A DNA stretch of 64,000 bases from Aquabacter sp040755535 (GCA_040755535.1 JBFMAV010000013.1:9537-73536), one strand, 5' to 3'; positions 8,449 through 17,342 are shown, counted from the first letter of the stretch. The notes: generated by a model from the sequence alone, not told the origin. Made by a program: numbers and translations.

Positions 8449-9030
8449 TCAGGCCTCCACCGCGTCGAAGGCTTCCGGGCGCTCCAGGGGCGAATATCCG
8501 CGCCGGATATTGGCCAGCGTCACCTGCACCGAGCGCAGCAGCATGAGCACGAAGGCGGCGAGCACGGCGTAATAGACGAGGCCCTTGGAGGCCTCCACCA
8601 TGATCATGGGCTCATCGCCCACCAGCCCCACATAGCGCCACATGAGCCAGACCGCATAGGCGAAGAAGCCGGTGCGCAGCACGTCCACGGTGAGCGCGAG
8701 GGCGCGCCCCACGGGGCCGGGCAGGAAGCGGTAGAGCAGGTCCACCTGGATGTGGCGCGACAGGCGCACGCACATGGAGGCACCCCAGAACACCACGATC
8801 ACCAGGGCATAGCTCGCCAGTTCCTCGGTCCAGGCGAAGCTGTCGTTCAGCACGTAGCGGGTGAAGAACTGGGTGAAGACGAGCCCCGCCATGGCCCAGA
8901 AGGCGATCAGCGTCGCCCAGTCCTCCAGCCCGTAGCTGGAGAGGTCCACGGGGGCCTCCTGCTCGAAGGTTTCTGCGAGTTCGGCGGCGGTGACTTTGGT
9001 GTGGATCTCGTGGGGAGGCTGCTCGGCCAT
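8449..9030 (-). CDS. dctQ: TRAP transporter small permease (DctQ family)
   Basis: Four-helix membrane partner of DctM. The 193-residue product has hydrophobic segments near residues 37-55, 74-92, 115-135 and 158-178 and the family motif NDSFAWTEELASYALVIVVFWGAS. The ATG at MAEQPPHE was preferred over a start 72 bases upstream, which would begin inside the preceding terminator hairpin. The leader between that terminator and this start is only 26 bases, so translation depends on transcripts that read through the hairpin. Confidence 0.92.
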   Translation of the reverse strand: MAEQPPHEIHTKVTAAELAETFEQEAPVDLSSYGLEDWATLIAFWAMAGLVFTQFFTRYVLNDSFAWTEELASYALVIVVFWGASMCVRLSRHIQVDLLYRFLPGPVGRALALTVDVLRTGFFAYAVWLMWRYVGLVGDEPMIMVEASKGLVYYAVLAAFVLMLLRSVQVTLANIRRGYSPLERPEAFDAVEA

Positions 9031-9056
9031 GGACAATTCCGCAATGAAAGACGGGC

Positions 9057-9092
9057 AAAAAAAGCCCCTCCCGCGCGCGGCGCGGGAGGGGC
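9057..9092 (-). terminator. intra-operon intrinsic terminator between dctP and dctQ
   Basis: A perfect 12-bp stem (GCCCCTCCCGCG with CGCGGGAGGGGC) with a five-base loop is followed on the minus strand by seven T residues. It sits directly after the dctP stop and before dctQ. Partial termination here would give more binding protein than permease, a common stoichiometry control for transporters. Confidence 0.88.
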
Positions 9093-9098
9093 GCGCGA

Positions 9099-10088
9099 TC
9101 ACATGGTGCCCTTGAGCGCCTGGATCTTGTCCCAGTCCGCCTTGCGGTAGCCGAGGCTCTCGAAGGTGATGTTCTTGATCACCGCATCCTTGAAGTCGGT
9201 GGTGTCCACTTCGACGATGTTGATCCCCTTGCCCTTGAAGACCTCGATCAACTCCTTCTCGCGCGCCGCCACCTCGCCGCTGGCCTTGGCCGCGGCCTGC
9301 TGCGTCACCTCGATGAAGATCTGGCGATCCTCCGGCGAGAGCTTGTCCCAGAGCTGCTTGGAGAGAATGGTGTTGAGGTGGTCCACGATGTGGCCGGTCA
9401 GGATGATGTTCTTCTGGACCTCGTAGAATTTCTTGGCCTCGATGGTGGTGAGCGGGTTCTCCTGCGCGTCCACCGTGCCGTTCTGGAGCGCCAGATAGAC
9501 TTCGGCGAAGGCGATGGGCGCGATATTGGCGCTGCAGGCCTTGGGCATGGCGAGATAAGCGGGCGCGTCCGGCACGCGGATCTTCAGGCCCTTCATCTCG
9601 GCGCAGGTCTTGAACAGCTTGTTGGAGGTGGCCTGGCGCACGCCATAATAGGTGACGGCGACGATCTGGTTGCCGGTCTTGTCCGCATAGCCCTTGGCGA
9701 GGTCCTTGAAGACGTCGCTCTTGGCATAAGCGAGCAGGTGGTTCGCGTCGCGGAACGTGTAGGGATAATAGGTCACGCCGATGGGCGGGTAGGCCTTGGC
9801 CGCGAAGCTCGACCCGGAAATGATCATGTCCACGGTGCCGAGCGTCAGGCCCTGATTGATGTCGCTCTCCTTGCCGAGCTGCGAGGAGGGATAGACATCG
9901 ATCTGGTAGCGGCCGTTGGTGCGCTTGGCGATTTCCGCCGCCGCCCAGACGGAGGCGGTGTGGAACGGCTCGGCGGGCTCATAGACATGGGCCCATTTCA
10001 GCTTGGTCTGCGCCTGTGCCATGCCGCCGAAGGTCAGCGCGACGCCAAGGGCGAGCGCGGCCGCAAGGCCGCGACGGGTGATCTGCAT
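9099..10088 (-). CDS. dctP: TRAP transporter periplasmic solute-binding protein (DctP family)
   Basis: Periplasmic receptor for the TRAP system. The 329-residue product has a cleavable signal peptide (MQITRRG...ALGVALTFGGMAQA, cut near residue 26), then the DctP fold with GLKIRVPDAPAYLAM, the Arg that binds the substrate carboxylate, and AFAEVYLALQNGTVDAQENPL, which resembles the sialic-acid/uronate branch more than C4-dicarboxylate binders (inference). A GGGAGG site lies six bases before the ATG; a longer upstream frame reads through the leader and was discarded. The permeases follow after an intrinsic terminator. Confidence 0.93.
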   Translation of the reverse strand: MQITRRGLAAALALGVALTFGGMAQAQTKLKWAHVYEPAEPFHTASVWAAAEIAKRTNGRYQIDVYPSSQLGKESDINQGLTLGTVDMIISGSSFAAKAYPPIGVTYYPYTFRDANHLLAYAKSDVFKDLAKGYADKTGNQIVAVTYYGVRQATSNKLFKTCAEMKGLKIRVPDAPAYLAMPKACSANIAPIAFAEVYLALQNGTVDAQENPLTTIEAKKFYEVQKNIILTGHIVDHLNTILSKQLWDKLSPEDRQIFIEVTQQAAAKASGEVAAREKELIEVFKGKGINIVEVDTTDFKDAVIKNITFESLGYRKADWDKIQALKGTM

Positions 10089-10214
10089 GATGTCCTCCCA
10101 GGTCCGGCTTTGAGTCTGGCGTGCCGGTTTAAAACGATTTGAAGGGAGGCGGGGCGGTCCTGTCAAGGGACTGAAATGGTAGTTGGGGGATCGGGCGCGA
10201 AAGCGCACCCGCGC

Positions 10215-11303
10215 TCAGCAGCCGTCGGGCGCGCGGTCCAGCAGGCGGTTGACGTGGCCCATCTTGCGGCCGGGGCGGGCCTCCTGCTTGCCATAGAGGT
10301 GCAGGTGGGCGGTGGGATCGGCGAGAAACCGCTGCCAGTCCGCCACATCGTCGCCGATGAGGTTCAGCATCTCCACGCGGAACAGCCGCGCCGTGTCGCC
10401 CAGCGGCCAGCCGGCGATGGCGCGCACATGCTGCTCGAACTGGCTGGTGGCCGCGCCGTCCATGGTCCAATGGCCGGAATTATGAACGCGCGGCGCAATC
10501 TCGTTGACCACCAGCCATTCGCCCATGCCGCATTCGGCCACGAACAGCTCCACCGTGAACACGCCCACATAGTCCAGCGCCCCGGCGATCTTGCACGCGA
10601 TGTCGCTGGCGCGGCGGGCCGTCTCAGCGGAGATCGCGGCGGGGGCGGTGGAGGTGTGGAGGATATGGTTGCGGTGGACGTTCTCGGTGACGTCATAGGC
10701 GGCAAACGCCCCGTCCGCGCGGCGCGCGGCCACCACGGAGACCTCACGGCGGAAGTTGACGAAGCCTTCGAGGATGGCGCTCTGCTGGCCGATGCCGTCC
10801 CAGGCGGCGGACAGGTCCGCGCCGTCGCGCAGGGTGATCTGACCCTTTCCGTCATATCCGAAGCGGCGGGTCTTCAGCACCGCCGGCAGGCCGATTTCCT
10901 TCACGGCCGCCTCAAGGTCGGCGAGGCTGTCCACGCGGGCGAAGGGGGCCGTGTCGATGCCGAGCCCCTGCACAAAGGTCTTTTCCGCCAGCCGGTCCTG
11001 CGAGACCTCCAGCGCGCGCGGGCCGGGACGCACCGGCACCCGCGCCGCCAGGAATTGCGCGGTCGAGAGCGGCACATTCTCGAATTCGTAGGTCACCACG
11101 TCGCTGACCCGCGCCAGCTCCGCCAGCGCCGCCTCATCGTCATAGGCCGCGCAGATATGGCCGGCGCTGACCTGGAAGGCCGGGCTGTCCGCCTCGGGGC
11201 ACAGGATATGGGTCTTGAGCCCGAGCTGGGCGCAAGAGAGCGCGATCATGCGGCCGAGCTGGCCGCCGCCAAGAATGCCGATGGTGGCGCCGGGCTGAAT
11301 CAT
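10215..11303 (-). CDS. purK: 5-(carboxyamino)imidazole ribonucleotide synthase PurK
   Basis: ATP-dependent carboxylation of AIR to N5-CAIR in purine synthesis. The 362-residue ATP-grasp enzyme starts with MIQPGATIGILGGGQLGRM, has the EFENVP loop, the YDGKGQ glycine-rich loop, and the C-terminal NEIAPRVHNSGHWT and KMGHVN motifs of PurK. Long open frames extend upstream through purE but are not homologous. It starts five bases after the purE stop, so purE-purK is an operon. The 3' side abuts the dctP leader with no obvious terminator. Confidence 0.96.
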   Translation of the reverse strand: MIQPGATIGILGGGQLGRMIALSCAQLGLKTHILCPEADSPAFQVSAGHICAAYDDEAALAELARVSDVVTYEFENVPLSTAQFLAARVPVRPGPRALEVSQDRLAEKTFVQGLGIDTAPFARVDSLADLEAAVKEIGLPAVLKTRRFGYDGKGQITLRDGADLSAAWDGIGQQSAILEGFVNFRREVSVVAARRADGAFAAYDVTENVHRNHILHTSTAPAAISAETARRASDIACKIAGALDYVGVFTVELFVAECGMGEWLVVNEIAPRVHNSGHWTMDGAATSQFEQHVRAIAGWPLGDTARLFRVEMLNLIGDDVADWQRFLADPTAHLHLYGKQEARPGRKMGHVNRLLDRAPDGC

Positions 11304-11308
11304 GGAGG

Positions 11309-11791
11309 TCAGGAGGGCCGCTCCGCCACGCTCTCGGTGCGGGCGCGGCGCCAGGCTTCCAGCCGGTCCGCGAGCGCCTCGTCGTTCAGGGAGAGCACGC
11401 TCGCCGCCAGCAGCGCCGCATTGATGGCGCCCGCCTTGCCGATGGCGAGGCACCCCACCGGCACGCCGGCGGGCATCTGGACGATGGAATGCAGGCTGTC
11501 CACGCCGGACAGCGCCTTGGATTCCACCGGCACGCCGAACACCGGCAGACAGGTGAGGGAAGCCACCATGCCGGGCAGATGGGCGGCGCCGCCGGCGCCC
11601 GCGATCACCACCTTGAAGCCGGCATCCTTCGCGCCCTTGGCGAAGGCATACATGCGCTCGGGCGTGCGGTGGGCGGAGACGATGCGCACGTCGCACGCGA
11701 CTTCCAACGCCTCGAGCATCTCGACGGCGTGCCGCATGGTCTCCCAATCGGACTGGCTGCCCATGATGACGGCCACCGGCCGCGAACCCAT
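11309..11791 (-). CDS. purE: N5-carboxyaminoimidazole ribonucleotide mutase PurE
   Basis: Converts N5-CAIR to CAIR, the step after PurK. The 160-residue class I PurE has the phosphate-binding GSQSDWETM loop (residues 11-19), the SAHRTPERM motif with the catalytic His, and the GAGGAAHLPGMVAS and PVFGVPVESK blocks. It is the first gene of the purEK operon. The 170-base upstream gap to the GGDEF gene holds no recognisable gene. Confidence 0.96.
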   Translation of the reverse strand: MGSRPVAVIMGSQSDWETMRHAVEMLEALEVACDVRIVSAHRTPERMYAFAKGAKDAGFKVVIAGAGGAAHLPGMVASLTCLPVFGVPVESKALSGVDSLHSIVQMPAGVPVGCLAIGKAGAINAALLAASVLSLNDEALADRLEAWRRARTESVAERPS

Positions 11792-11965
11792 CGTCGTGAT
11801 CCCTGCAGGATAAGGAAAGCGCGGCTTTATCGGATTGGGATCGCGGGGGCAAGGGAAACAAGATCGCGTGCCGGCGCGCCGGCCGGCCGTCTGACTTCTT
11901 TCCTTCCGCTAAAGGAGAGGGAGCCCGCCCCCGACCTTCAGGTGCCGCGCTTTGGGCGCGGCCGA

Positions 11966-12844
11966 TCAGTCGGCCAGCTGGCTCGCCAGCACCACGCGGT
12001 TGTGGCCTTCGTCCTTGGCGAAGTTCAGGGCATCGTCGGCCCGCTTCATCCAGTCGTCCACGTCTTCGCTGGGCAGATGCTCGGCGACGCCGATGGAGAT
12101 GGTGACGGAGGATTTCGCGCCCGACGGCAGGGTCACGGCCATGCCTTCGATTTCGCGGCGCAGCGCCTCGGCGGTGTCGCGGGCGGCCGCTTCCGTCGTG
12201 CCCGGCAGCAGGATGGCGAATTCCTCGCCGCCGACGCGCGCGGCGCGGCCGGAATGCGCCCACAGCACGCGGGAGACCGCGACGATGATGAGATCGCCGC
12301 TGTCATGGCCATAGGCGTCGTTCACGCCCTTGAAATGGTCGATGTCGAACAGCAGCAGGGAAATCGGGCCGCCGCCATGGATCATTTCCTCGGCGAGGTT
12401 GAAATAGGCGCGGCGGTTCAGCAGCGAGGTCAGCGCGTCATGGGTGGCCCAGCGCACCAGTTCGCGGCGCGCCTGGTTCATGCGCTCGGCCGCGCGCAGG
12501 CGGGCCTCCAGCTCGATCTTGTCCGGCGGCTTGCGGATGAAGTCGTCCGCGCCGCTGTCCAGGGCCTCCACCAGATGCGTGGTGTCGTTGCTGGAGGACA
12601 TGGCGATCACATAGATCGGCCGGCCCTTGTTCGCGATGATCCGCGACTCCCAGCACAATTGAATGCCCGACACGCCGGGCACCTCGAAGCTGGTCATCAC
12701 CACATCGAGATTGGTATCCTCATGCAGGTGCTGAAGGGCGTCTTCGCCGTCAAAGAAGGGGCAGACGCTGTGGCCCATGTCTTCGATCATCCGGGCCATC
12801 ACTTTGAGGCCGACTTTGCTGGGTTCGACCAACATTACGCGCAT
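11966..12844 (-). CDS. diguanylate cyclase with degenerate receiver domain
   Basis: Probable c-di-GMP synthase. The 292-residue protein has an N-terminal receiver-like domain (1-120) and a C-terminal GGDEF domain (about 130-290) with an intact GGEEF signature (205-209). In the receiver, the position of the phosphoacceptor Asp is Ser52 (VVMTSFEVPG) and only one acidic residue (Glu7) remains in the pocket, while Lys105 is kept. Classical phosphorylation is therefore unlikely. The residues before GGEEF (AHSGRAARV) lack the RxxD inhibitory site, so product feedback is also unlikely. No membrane segment. A frame extending upstream was rejected; AAGG precedes the chosen ATG. Confidence 0.88.
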   Translation of the reverse strand: MRVMLVEPSKVGLKVMARMIEDMGHSVCPFFDGEDALQHLHEDTNLDVVMTSFEVPGVSGIQLCWESRIIANKGRPIYVIAMSSSNDTTHLVEALDSGADDFIRKPPDKIELEARLRAAERMNQARRELVRWATHDALTSLLNRRAYFNLAEEMIHGGGPISLLLFDIDHFKGVNDAYGHDSGDLIIVAVSRVLWAHSGRAARVGGEEFAILLPGTTEAAARDTAEALRREIEGMAVTLPSGAKSSVTISIGVAEHLPSEDVDDWMKRADDALNFAKDEGHNRVVLASQLAD

Positions 12845-13055
12845 GGGACAACCTTCGAATATACCTCTCCCGGCAACATATCCGAACACGCGCGCAGGTG
12901 TTGGCGAGACGCTTGAATTTTTGATCCATTTTGAATGAATGGCAGCGCGGATTGGATCCAAAAATCCGGCGAAATATCTTCAAATACAGAAGGAATTTCT
13001 ATCGCAACGGCTTCTGCGAGCGATGGTAGCCGGAACAGCAACCGGGGATGACGCG

Positions 13056-13991
13056 TCACCGCCAGCGGCGGTGCAGCCAGAGCCATTGACCGGGATATTC
13101 GCGCACCCAGCCCTCGATCACTTTCGTCACCGCCTGCATGGCCCCGTCCACGTCGATCCGCCCTTCGGCGTCGCGCGGCAGGGGCACTTCTTCCGTGATC
13201 TCGATGCGGAAGCGCCCGCGCGGCAGGCGGATGACGCGCATGCCGTGGACCGGACAGTCGAACTGGCGGGCGAGCCGGGCGAGGGTGGGATTGGTGTGCG
13301 CGGCGCGGCCGAAGAAGTCCACCACCACGCCCTGGCCCCAATATTGGTCCACCAGCATGCCGATATGCTCGCCATTCTCCAGCATGCGGGCCATCTGGCG
13401 GCCGGCATTGCGGCTCGCCTTGACGAGGCCGGGCATGGTTTCGGCGCGCATGTCGGTGATGAGGTCCGCCGCCTTCTTGATGTTGGGCGCGCGATAGAGC
13501 ACCCCGCCGGGCACGCCGAGCTTGGCGCCGGTGATGGCGTTCAGTTCCCAATTGCCGGTGTGGGCGGTGAAGAACAGGCCGGGGCGTCCGTCGTCGCGCA
13601 GGCGCTCCATGATGTGCGCGCCGACGATCTCGATCCGCCCGTCGTCGGGATGGGCCGGGTCATAGTCCCAGATGCGGTCGAGATGGGCGAATTCGGCCGC
13701 CATGCGTCCGAGATTGTCCCAGACCGCCACCACCAGCGCCCGGATCTCCCGGTCGCTCTTCTCGGGAAAGGCGGCGCGCAGATTGCGCCGCGCCGTCCCG
13801 CTGACCACGAAGAAGGGGCCGAACAGCTTGGCGAGGGTCGATATGATGGTGGACGACCAGGAGACCGGGAACAGGCGCGACCACCAGACGAGGCCGCGCA
13901 GCGTGCCCACCACCAGCGTTTCCCACACCGGCGCGAGCCCCGCGCGCAGGCGACGCATCATGCGCACCCAGATGGCCTTCAATGGCGCCAC
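13056..13991 (-). CDS. lpxXL: LpxXL-type lauroyl/VLCFA acyltransferase of lipid A synthesis
   Basis: Transfers an acyl chain, in this operon context a very-long-chain hydroxy fatty acid from AcpXL, to lipid A. The 311-residue LpxL/HtrB family protein has one N-terminal hydrophobic stretch and the catalytic HX4E motif His144-Glu149 (HTGNWE). Further family blocks are LVDQYWGQG and VVDFFGR. It is the last gene of the acpXL operon, as in Rhizobium. The start is uncertain: a GTG at 13991 or an ATG ten codons later. Confidence 0.9.
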   Translation of the reverse strand: MAPLKAIWVRMMRRLRAGLAPVWETLVVGTLRGLVWWSRLFPVSWSSTIISTLAKLFGPFFVVSGTARRNLRAAFPEKSDREIRALVVAVWDNLGRMAAEFAHLDRIWDYDPAHPDDGRIEIVGAHIMERLRDDGRPGLFFTAHTGNWELNAITGAKLGVPGGVLYRAPNIKKAADLITDMRAETMPGLVKASRNAGRQMARMLENGEHIGMLVDQYWGQGVVVDFFGRAAHTNPTLARLARQFDCPVHGMRVIRLPRGRFRIEITEEVPLPRDAEGRIDVDGAMQAVTKVIEGWVREYPGQWLWLHRRWR

Positions 13992-14014
13992 GTCCGCGTC
14001 CCATCCCGCCCGGA

Positions 14015-15037
14015 TCAGAAGCGCACGACGATCTTGCCGAACACCTTGCGGCTTTCCAGCCGCTCCAGGCCGTCATTGAAATTCTCCAGCGTCACCACGC
14101 TGTCGATCACCGGAAGCACGCCGCGCCCCATCTTTTCCAAGCCGTCGGCCACGTTGCGGATGGTGGCGCCGAACGAGCCCAGGATACGATACTGGCGCTG
14201 GAACAGCTGCATCAGGTTCATGTTCACCGAGACGCCCGAGGTGGACCCGCAGGTGACCAGCCGTCCGCCGGGCTTCATGGAGAGCAGCGAGCCGTTCCAG
14301 GTGTCCGCGCCCACATGCTCGAACACCACGTCCACGCCCACCTTCTTGGTGATCTTGCGGACCATGTGCTCGAACCGCTCCTCGCGATAATTGATCACGT
14401 GGTCGGCGCCCAGCATCTCCGCCTTGATGGCCTTCTCGTCGTCGCCCACCGTGGTGATGACGGTGGCGCCCACGTCTTTCGCGAGGCGGATGGCGGCGGA
14501 GCCGATGCCCGAGCCGCCCGCATGGACGAGAACCGTCTCGCCCTTCTCCAACTGGGCATTGTCGAACAGCATGTGCTCGACGGTGGAGAAGGTGATGCCG
14601 GCGCAGGCGGCGTCCTCGAACGACACGCCCTCGGGGGCGGGGATGACCAGCCGCTCGGGCATGTTGATCACGTCGCGGGCGAAGCCGTCGATGTGGAAGC
14701 CGAGCACGCCACCCACATTCTCACACAGATTGTCACGGCCCTTCATGCAGTTCTTGCAGTGGCCGCAGGTCAGCGCGCCATACATGGCAACCGTCTGGCC
14801 GACCTTGAGCCCACGCACGTCGGCGCCGAGCGCGACGATCTCGCCGGCCGCTTCCGCGCCCACCACCAGCGGCATCTTGCGCTTGGCGAAGGCCATGCCG
14901 CGCCAGCCCCACACATCGATATGGTTCAGCGCCAGCGCCTTCACGCGGATCTGCACCTCGCCGGCGCCGGGCGCCTCGGGCTCGGGCAGGTCAACGATGT
15001 CGAGCTTGCGATCGGAAACGAGCTGGAGGGCGCGCAT
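14015..15037 (-). CDS. adh2XL: zinc-type alcohol dehydrogenase-like protein of the VLCFA cluster
   Basis: A 340-residue medium-chain dehydrogenase with a structural-zinc lobe (Cys91, Cys94, Cys97 and Cys105 in CGHCKNCMKGRDNLC), a Rossmann core with HAGGSGIGS near residue 172, and the C-terminal FGKIVVRF strand. The usual first catalytic-zinc Cys appears as Asn/His in ALNHIDVW, so it may act like quinone-oxidoreductase or enoyl-reductase relatives. Its position between the ketosynthases and lpxXL matches adh2XL of rhizobial VLCFA clusters, where its step is thought to be in chain elongation (role inferred). A 15-base gap separates it from the SDR gene. Confidence 0.88.
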   Translation of the reverse strand: MRALQLVSDRKLDIVDLPEPEAPGAGEVQIRVKALALNHIDVWGWRGMAFAKRKMPLVVGAEAAGEIVALGADVRGLKVGQTVAMYGALTCGHCKNCMKGRDNLCENVGGVLGFHIDGFARDVINMPERLVIPAPEGVSFEDAACAGITFSTVEHMLFDNAQLEKGETVLVHAGGSGIGSAAIRLAKDVGATVITTVGDDEKAIKAEMLGADHVINYREERFEHMVRKITKKVGVDVVFEHVGADTWNGSLLSMKPGGRLVTCGSTSGVSVNMNLMQLFQRQYRILGSFGATIRNVADGLEKMGRGVLPVIDSVVTLENFNDGLERLESRKVFGKIVVRF

Positions 15038-15052
15038 GGTGGTCCTTGAAAC

Positions 15053-15808
15053 TCAGCGATGGGCGGCAAGCTGGGCCGAGAGGCCGCCATCCACCGGGAT
15101 CACGGCGCCGGTGATATAGCCCGCGCCGGGGGAGAAAAGAAACGCCGCCACCTGCGCCACGTCGTCCGGCTGGGCGAAACGCCCAGCGGGAATCTGCGCT
15201 GCCATGCGCTCGCGATGGTCCGCGAACTTGGCGAGCATGGCGGTGTCGATGAAGCCAGGGGCGATATAGTTCACCGTCACCCCGCGCCGCGCGGTCTCGA
15301 TGGCGAGGCCCCGCACATGGGCGAGCAGCGCCGCCTTTGAGGCGGCATAGGCGACATTGCCCTGGTTGGCGAGCAGCGCCGCAACCGAGCCGATGGCGAC
15401 GATCCGCCCCTCCTTCGCGCGCGTCATGGGCCGCGCGAGGGCGCGGGCGATGCGCACGAAGGCGAAGTGATTGACCTGCATCACCGCTTCGGCCTTGTCC
15501 TGATCCACCATGACGGCGAGCGTGTCGTAGGACTGGCCGGCATTGTGGCAGAAGCCGAAATAGGGACCGTCCTCGGCCTCCAGCTCCGCGGCGAAGGCGT
15601 CCACCGCCGCCCGGTCCGCGAGGTCCAGCGCCACCGCGCGCGGCGTGGCGCCGGGGCAGCCCTTCAGCTCCTCGAGCAGCGCCTCGGCTTCGGCCATGGC
15701 ACTGCGATAGGTGAAGGTCACATCGAAGCCGGCCGCGCTTAGCGCACGCACGATGGCGGCACCCAGGCCCCGGCCCCCGCCCGTGACGAGGATGCGCTTG
15801 CCGGTCAT
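15053..15808 (-). CDS. SDR family 3-oxoacyl-ACP reductase-like protein in the VLCFA cluster
   Basis: Probable ketoreductase for VLCFA chain elongation. The 251-residue classical SDR has the cofactor loop TGGGRGLG (9-16), Asn113, Ser141, Tyr154 and Lys158 (YAASK), and the C-terminal GYITGAVIPVDGG motif, all typical of FabG. The six-gene rhizobial cluster lacks this gene between fabF1XL and adh2XL, so this version carries its own candidate beta-ketoacyl reductase. It is separated from fabF1 by a 256-base gap filled with an inverted REP-like pair. Confidence 0.88.
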   Translation of the reverse strand: MTGKRILVTGGGRGLGAAIVRALSAAGFDVTFTYRSAMAEAEALLEELKGCPGATPRAVALDLADRAAVDAFAAELEAEDGPYFGFCHNAGQSYDTLAVMVDQDKAEAVMQVNHFAFVRIARALARPMTRAKEGRIVAIGSVAALLANQGNVAYAASKAALLAHVRGLAIETARRGVTVNYIAPGFIDTAMLAKFADHRERMAAQIPAGRFAQPDDVAQVAAFLFSPGAGYITGAVIPVDGGLSAQLAAHR

Positions 15809-15927
15809 GCGGCGTGGCGCTCCATGGAGAGAAAGAGCAAGGGTTTGCAGGCGGGCACGGCCGGGCGCTGCCCGGTCACTGCGCTCCTTGCACCGCCCAC
15901 CGCGCCTGAATACGCAGCCATTTCATC

Positions 15928-16037
15928 CGTCATGGCCGGGCTTGACCCGGCCATCCACGGGGAATGACCGGGCACAGCGACCGTCGGGGCGCTCAGGCGG
16001 AGGGCCGTGGATGCCCGGGTCAAGCCCGGGCATGACG
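15928..16037. repeat. REP-like inverted repeat pair inside the VLCFA operon
   Basis: Two 32-base arms (15928-15959 and 16006-16037) in opposite orientation match at 30 of 32 positions. Each arm is itself a hairpin (for example GGCCGGG around CTTGA to CCCGGCC), and 46 bases separate them. The core CGTCATGGCCGG recurs at 23538. Translations of such repeats (CPGLTRAS, MAGSSPAMT) are often mis-annotated as small genes. This copy sits in the only large gap of the operon. Confidence 0.9.
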
Positions 16038-16064
16038 GGAAATGCTGTGATGCCGCGGTGGCGG

Positions 16065-17342
16065 TCACGCCGGCTCCCCCGCCATGACGAGGCTGACATT
16101 CTGCCCGCCGAAGCCGAAGGAGTTGGAGATGACGCGCCGCACGGTGGCATCGCGCGCCACGTTGGGCACCACGTCCATGGGAATGGCCGGATCGGGGATG
16201 TGGTAATTGATCGTCGGCGGGATCCGGCCATTGGCGATGGTGAGGAAGGACACCGCCGCCTCGATGGCGCCCGCCGCCGTCAGGGTATGGCCGATCATGG
16301 ACTTGTTGGAGGACATGGGAATGCCCGCCAGCACCTCCTCGCCGAACACGGCCTTGAGGCCCACATATTCCATGCGGTCATTCTCGGGCGTCGAAGTGCC
16401 GTGGGCGTTGATATAGTCGATGTCCTCGGGCGTCACGCCCGCATCCGCCATGGCATTGTTCATGCAGCCGATGATGGGCTTGCCGTCGGGGCTGGAGCGG
16501 GTGCGGTGGAAATTGTCCGCCATCTCGCCGCAGCCTTCCAGCACGCCGAGAATGCGCGCGCCGCGCGCCAGCGCATGGTCGAGGCTTTCCAGAACCAAGG
16601 CGCCCGCGCCTTCCGCCATGACGAAGCCGTCGCGGTTCTTGGCGAAGGGACGTGCGGCCTCCTCCGGCTTCTCGTTGGCCGTGGTCAGGGCCGAGAGCAG
16701 GGAGAAGCGGATCAGAGCCTCGGGATGCACCGAGCCGTCGGTGCCGAGCGAGAGCGCCACGTCGCATTCCCCGCGCCGGATGGCCTCGACGCCCAATTGA
16801 ATGGCGGTGGCCCCGGAGGCGCAGGCGGTGGATAGGGAAATCGGCTGGCCCTTGGTGCCGAACTTGTCGGCCAGCCGGTCCGCCACCGAGCCGAACAGGA
16901 AGCGCTCATGCCAGGGGCGGAACTTGCCCGAAGCGGCCGAGACCAGAAGGTCGCGATACTCCACCGGATGATGGGTGGAATTTTCGGCGAGCTTGCGCTT
17001 CTCCGGCCATTCCATCTCCACCGGCGGCACGGCGGCGAACAGCGGGCCGGGGAAATTGCCCTTGGCGCCGACGCCCGACTGGCCGATGGCTTCCTCCGCC
17101 GCCAGCGTCGCGAGGCGCTCGGAAAGATCCGGGGCGGGAACGCGGCTGTCGAACAGGAAGTCAACCGTTCCGGCGATGGTGGTGCGCATGCCCTCGACGG
17201 GGAAGCGGGTGATGCGGTGGATGCCGCTTTCGCCCGCCGTCAGGCGGCGCCAATTGTCTTCCTTGCCCTGGCCGAGCGAGGAAACGACGCCGATGCCGGT
17301 GACGACGACGATGGGACGGCCATGCTTATCGGTGTGCGCCAT
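16065..17342 (-). CDS. fabF1XL: beta-ketoacyl-ACP synthase of the VLCFA cluster, catalytically complete
   Basis: Condensing enzyme for elongation of AcpXL-bound chains. The 425-residue KAS II-type protein has the full active site: Cys174 in STACASG, His314 in NAHGTSTPEND, Lys347 in NKSMIG and His352 in IGHTLTAAGA. It also has an insert around residues 120-150 (HHPVEYRDLLVSAASGKFRPWHERF) relative to short FabF proteins. The ATG has AGGAGG six bases upstream. It follows fabF2 after 112 bases and pairs with it, much like KS-alpha/KS-beta sets. Confidence 0.93.
   Translation of the reverse strand: MAHTDKHGRPIVVVTGIGVVSSLGQGKEDNWRRLTAGESGIHRITRFPVEGMRTTIAGTVDFLFDSRVPAPDLSERLATLAAEEAIGQSGVGAKGNFPGPLFAAVPPVEMEWPEKRKLAENSTHHPVEYRDLLVSAASGKFRPWHERFLFGSVADRLADKFGTKGQPISLSTACASGATAIQLGVEAIRRGECDVALSLGTDGSVHPEALIRFSLLSALTTANEKPEEAARPFAKNRDGFVMAEGAGALVLESLDHALARGARILGVLEGCGEMADNFHRTRSSPDGKPIIGCMNNAMADAGVTPEDIDYINAHGTSTPENDRMEYVGLKAVFGEEVLAGIPMSSNKSMIGHTLTAAGAIEAAVSFLTIANGRIPPTINYHIPDPAIPMDVVPNVARDATVRRVISNSFGFGGQNVSLVMAGEPA

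Noticed and set aside
6783..8546. 587-codon plus-strand open frame rich in Asp, Glu, His and Arg
   Set aside because: Antisense of dctM; the composition is what a hydrophobic permease gene gives on the opposite strand.
15805..16068. 87-codon minus-strand frame between the SDR and fabF1 genes, neatly overlapping both
   Set aside because: Its translation (CPGLTRAS, MAGSSPAMT) is the well-known product of REP-like repeats, so it is a repeat artefact, not a gene.
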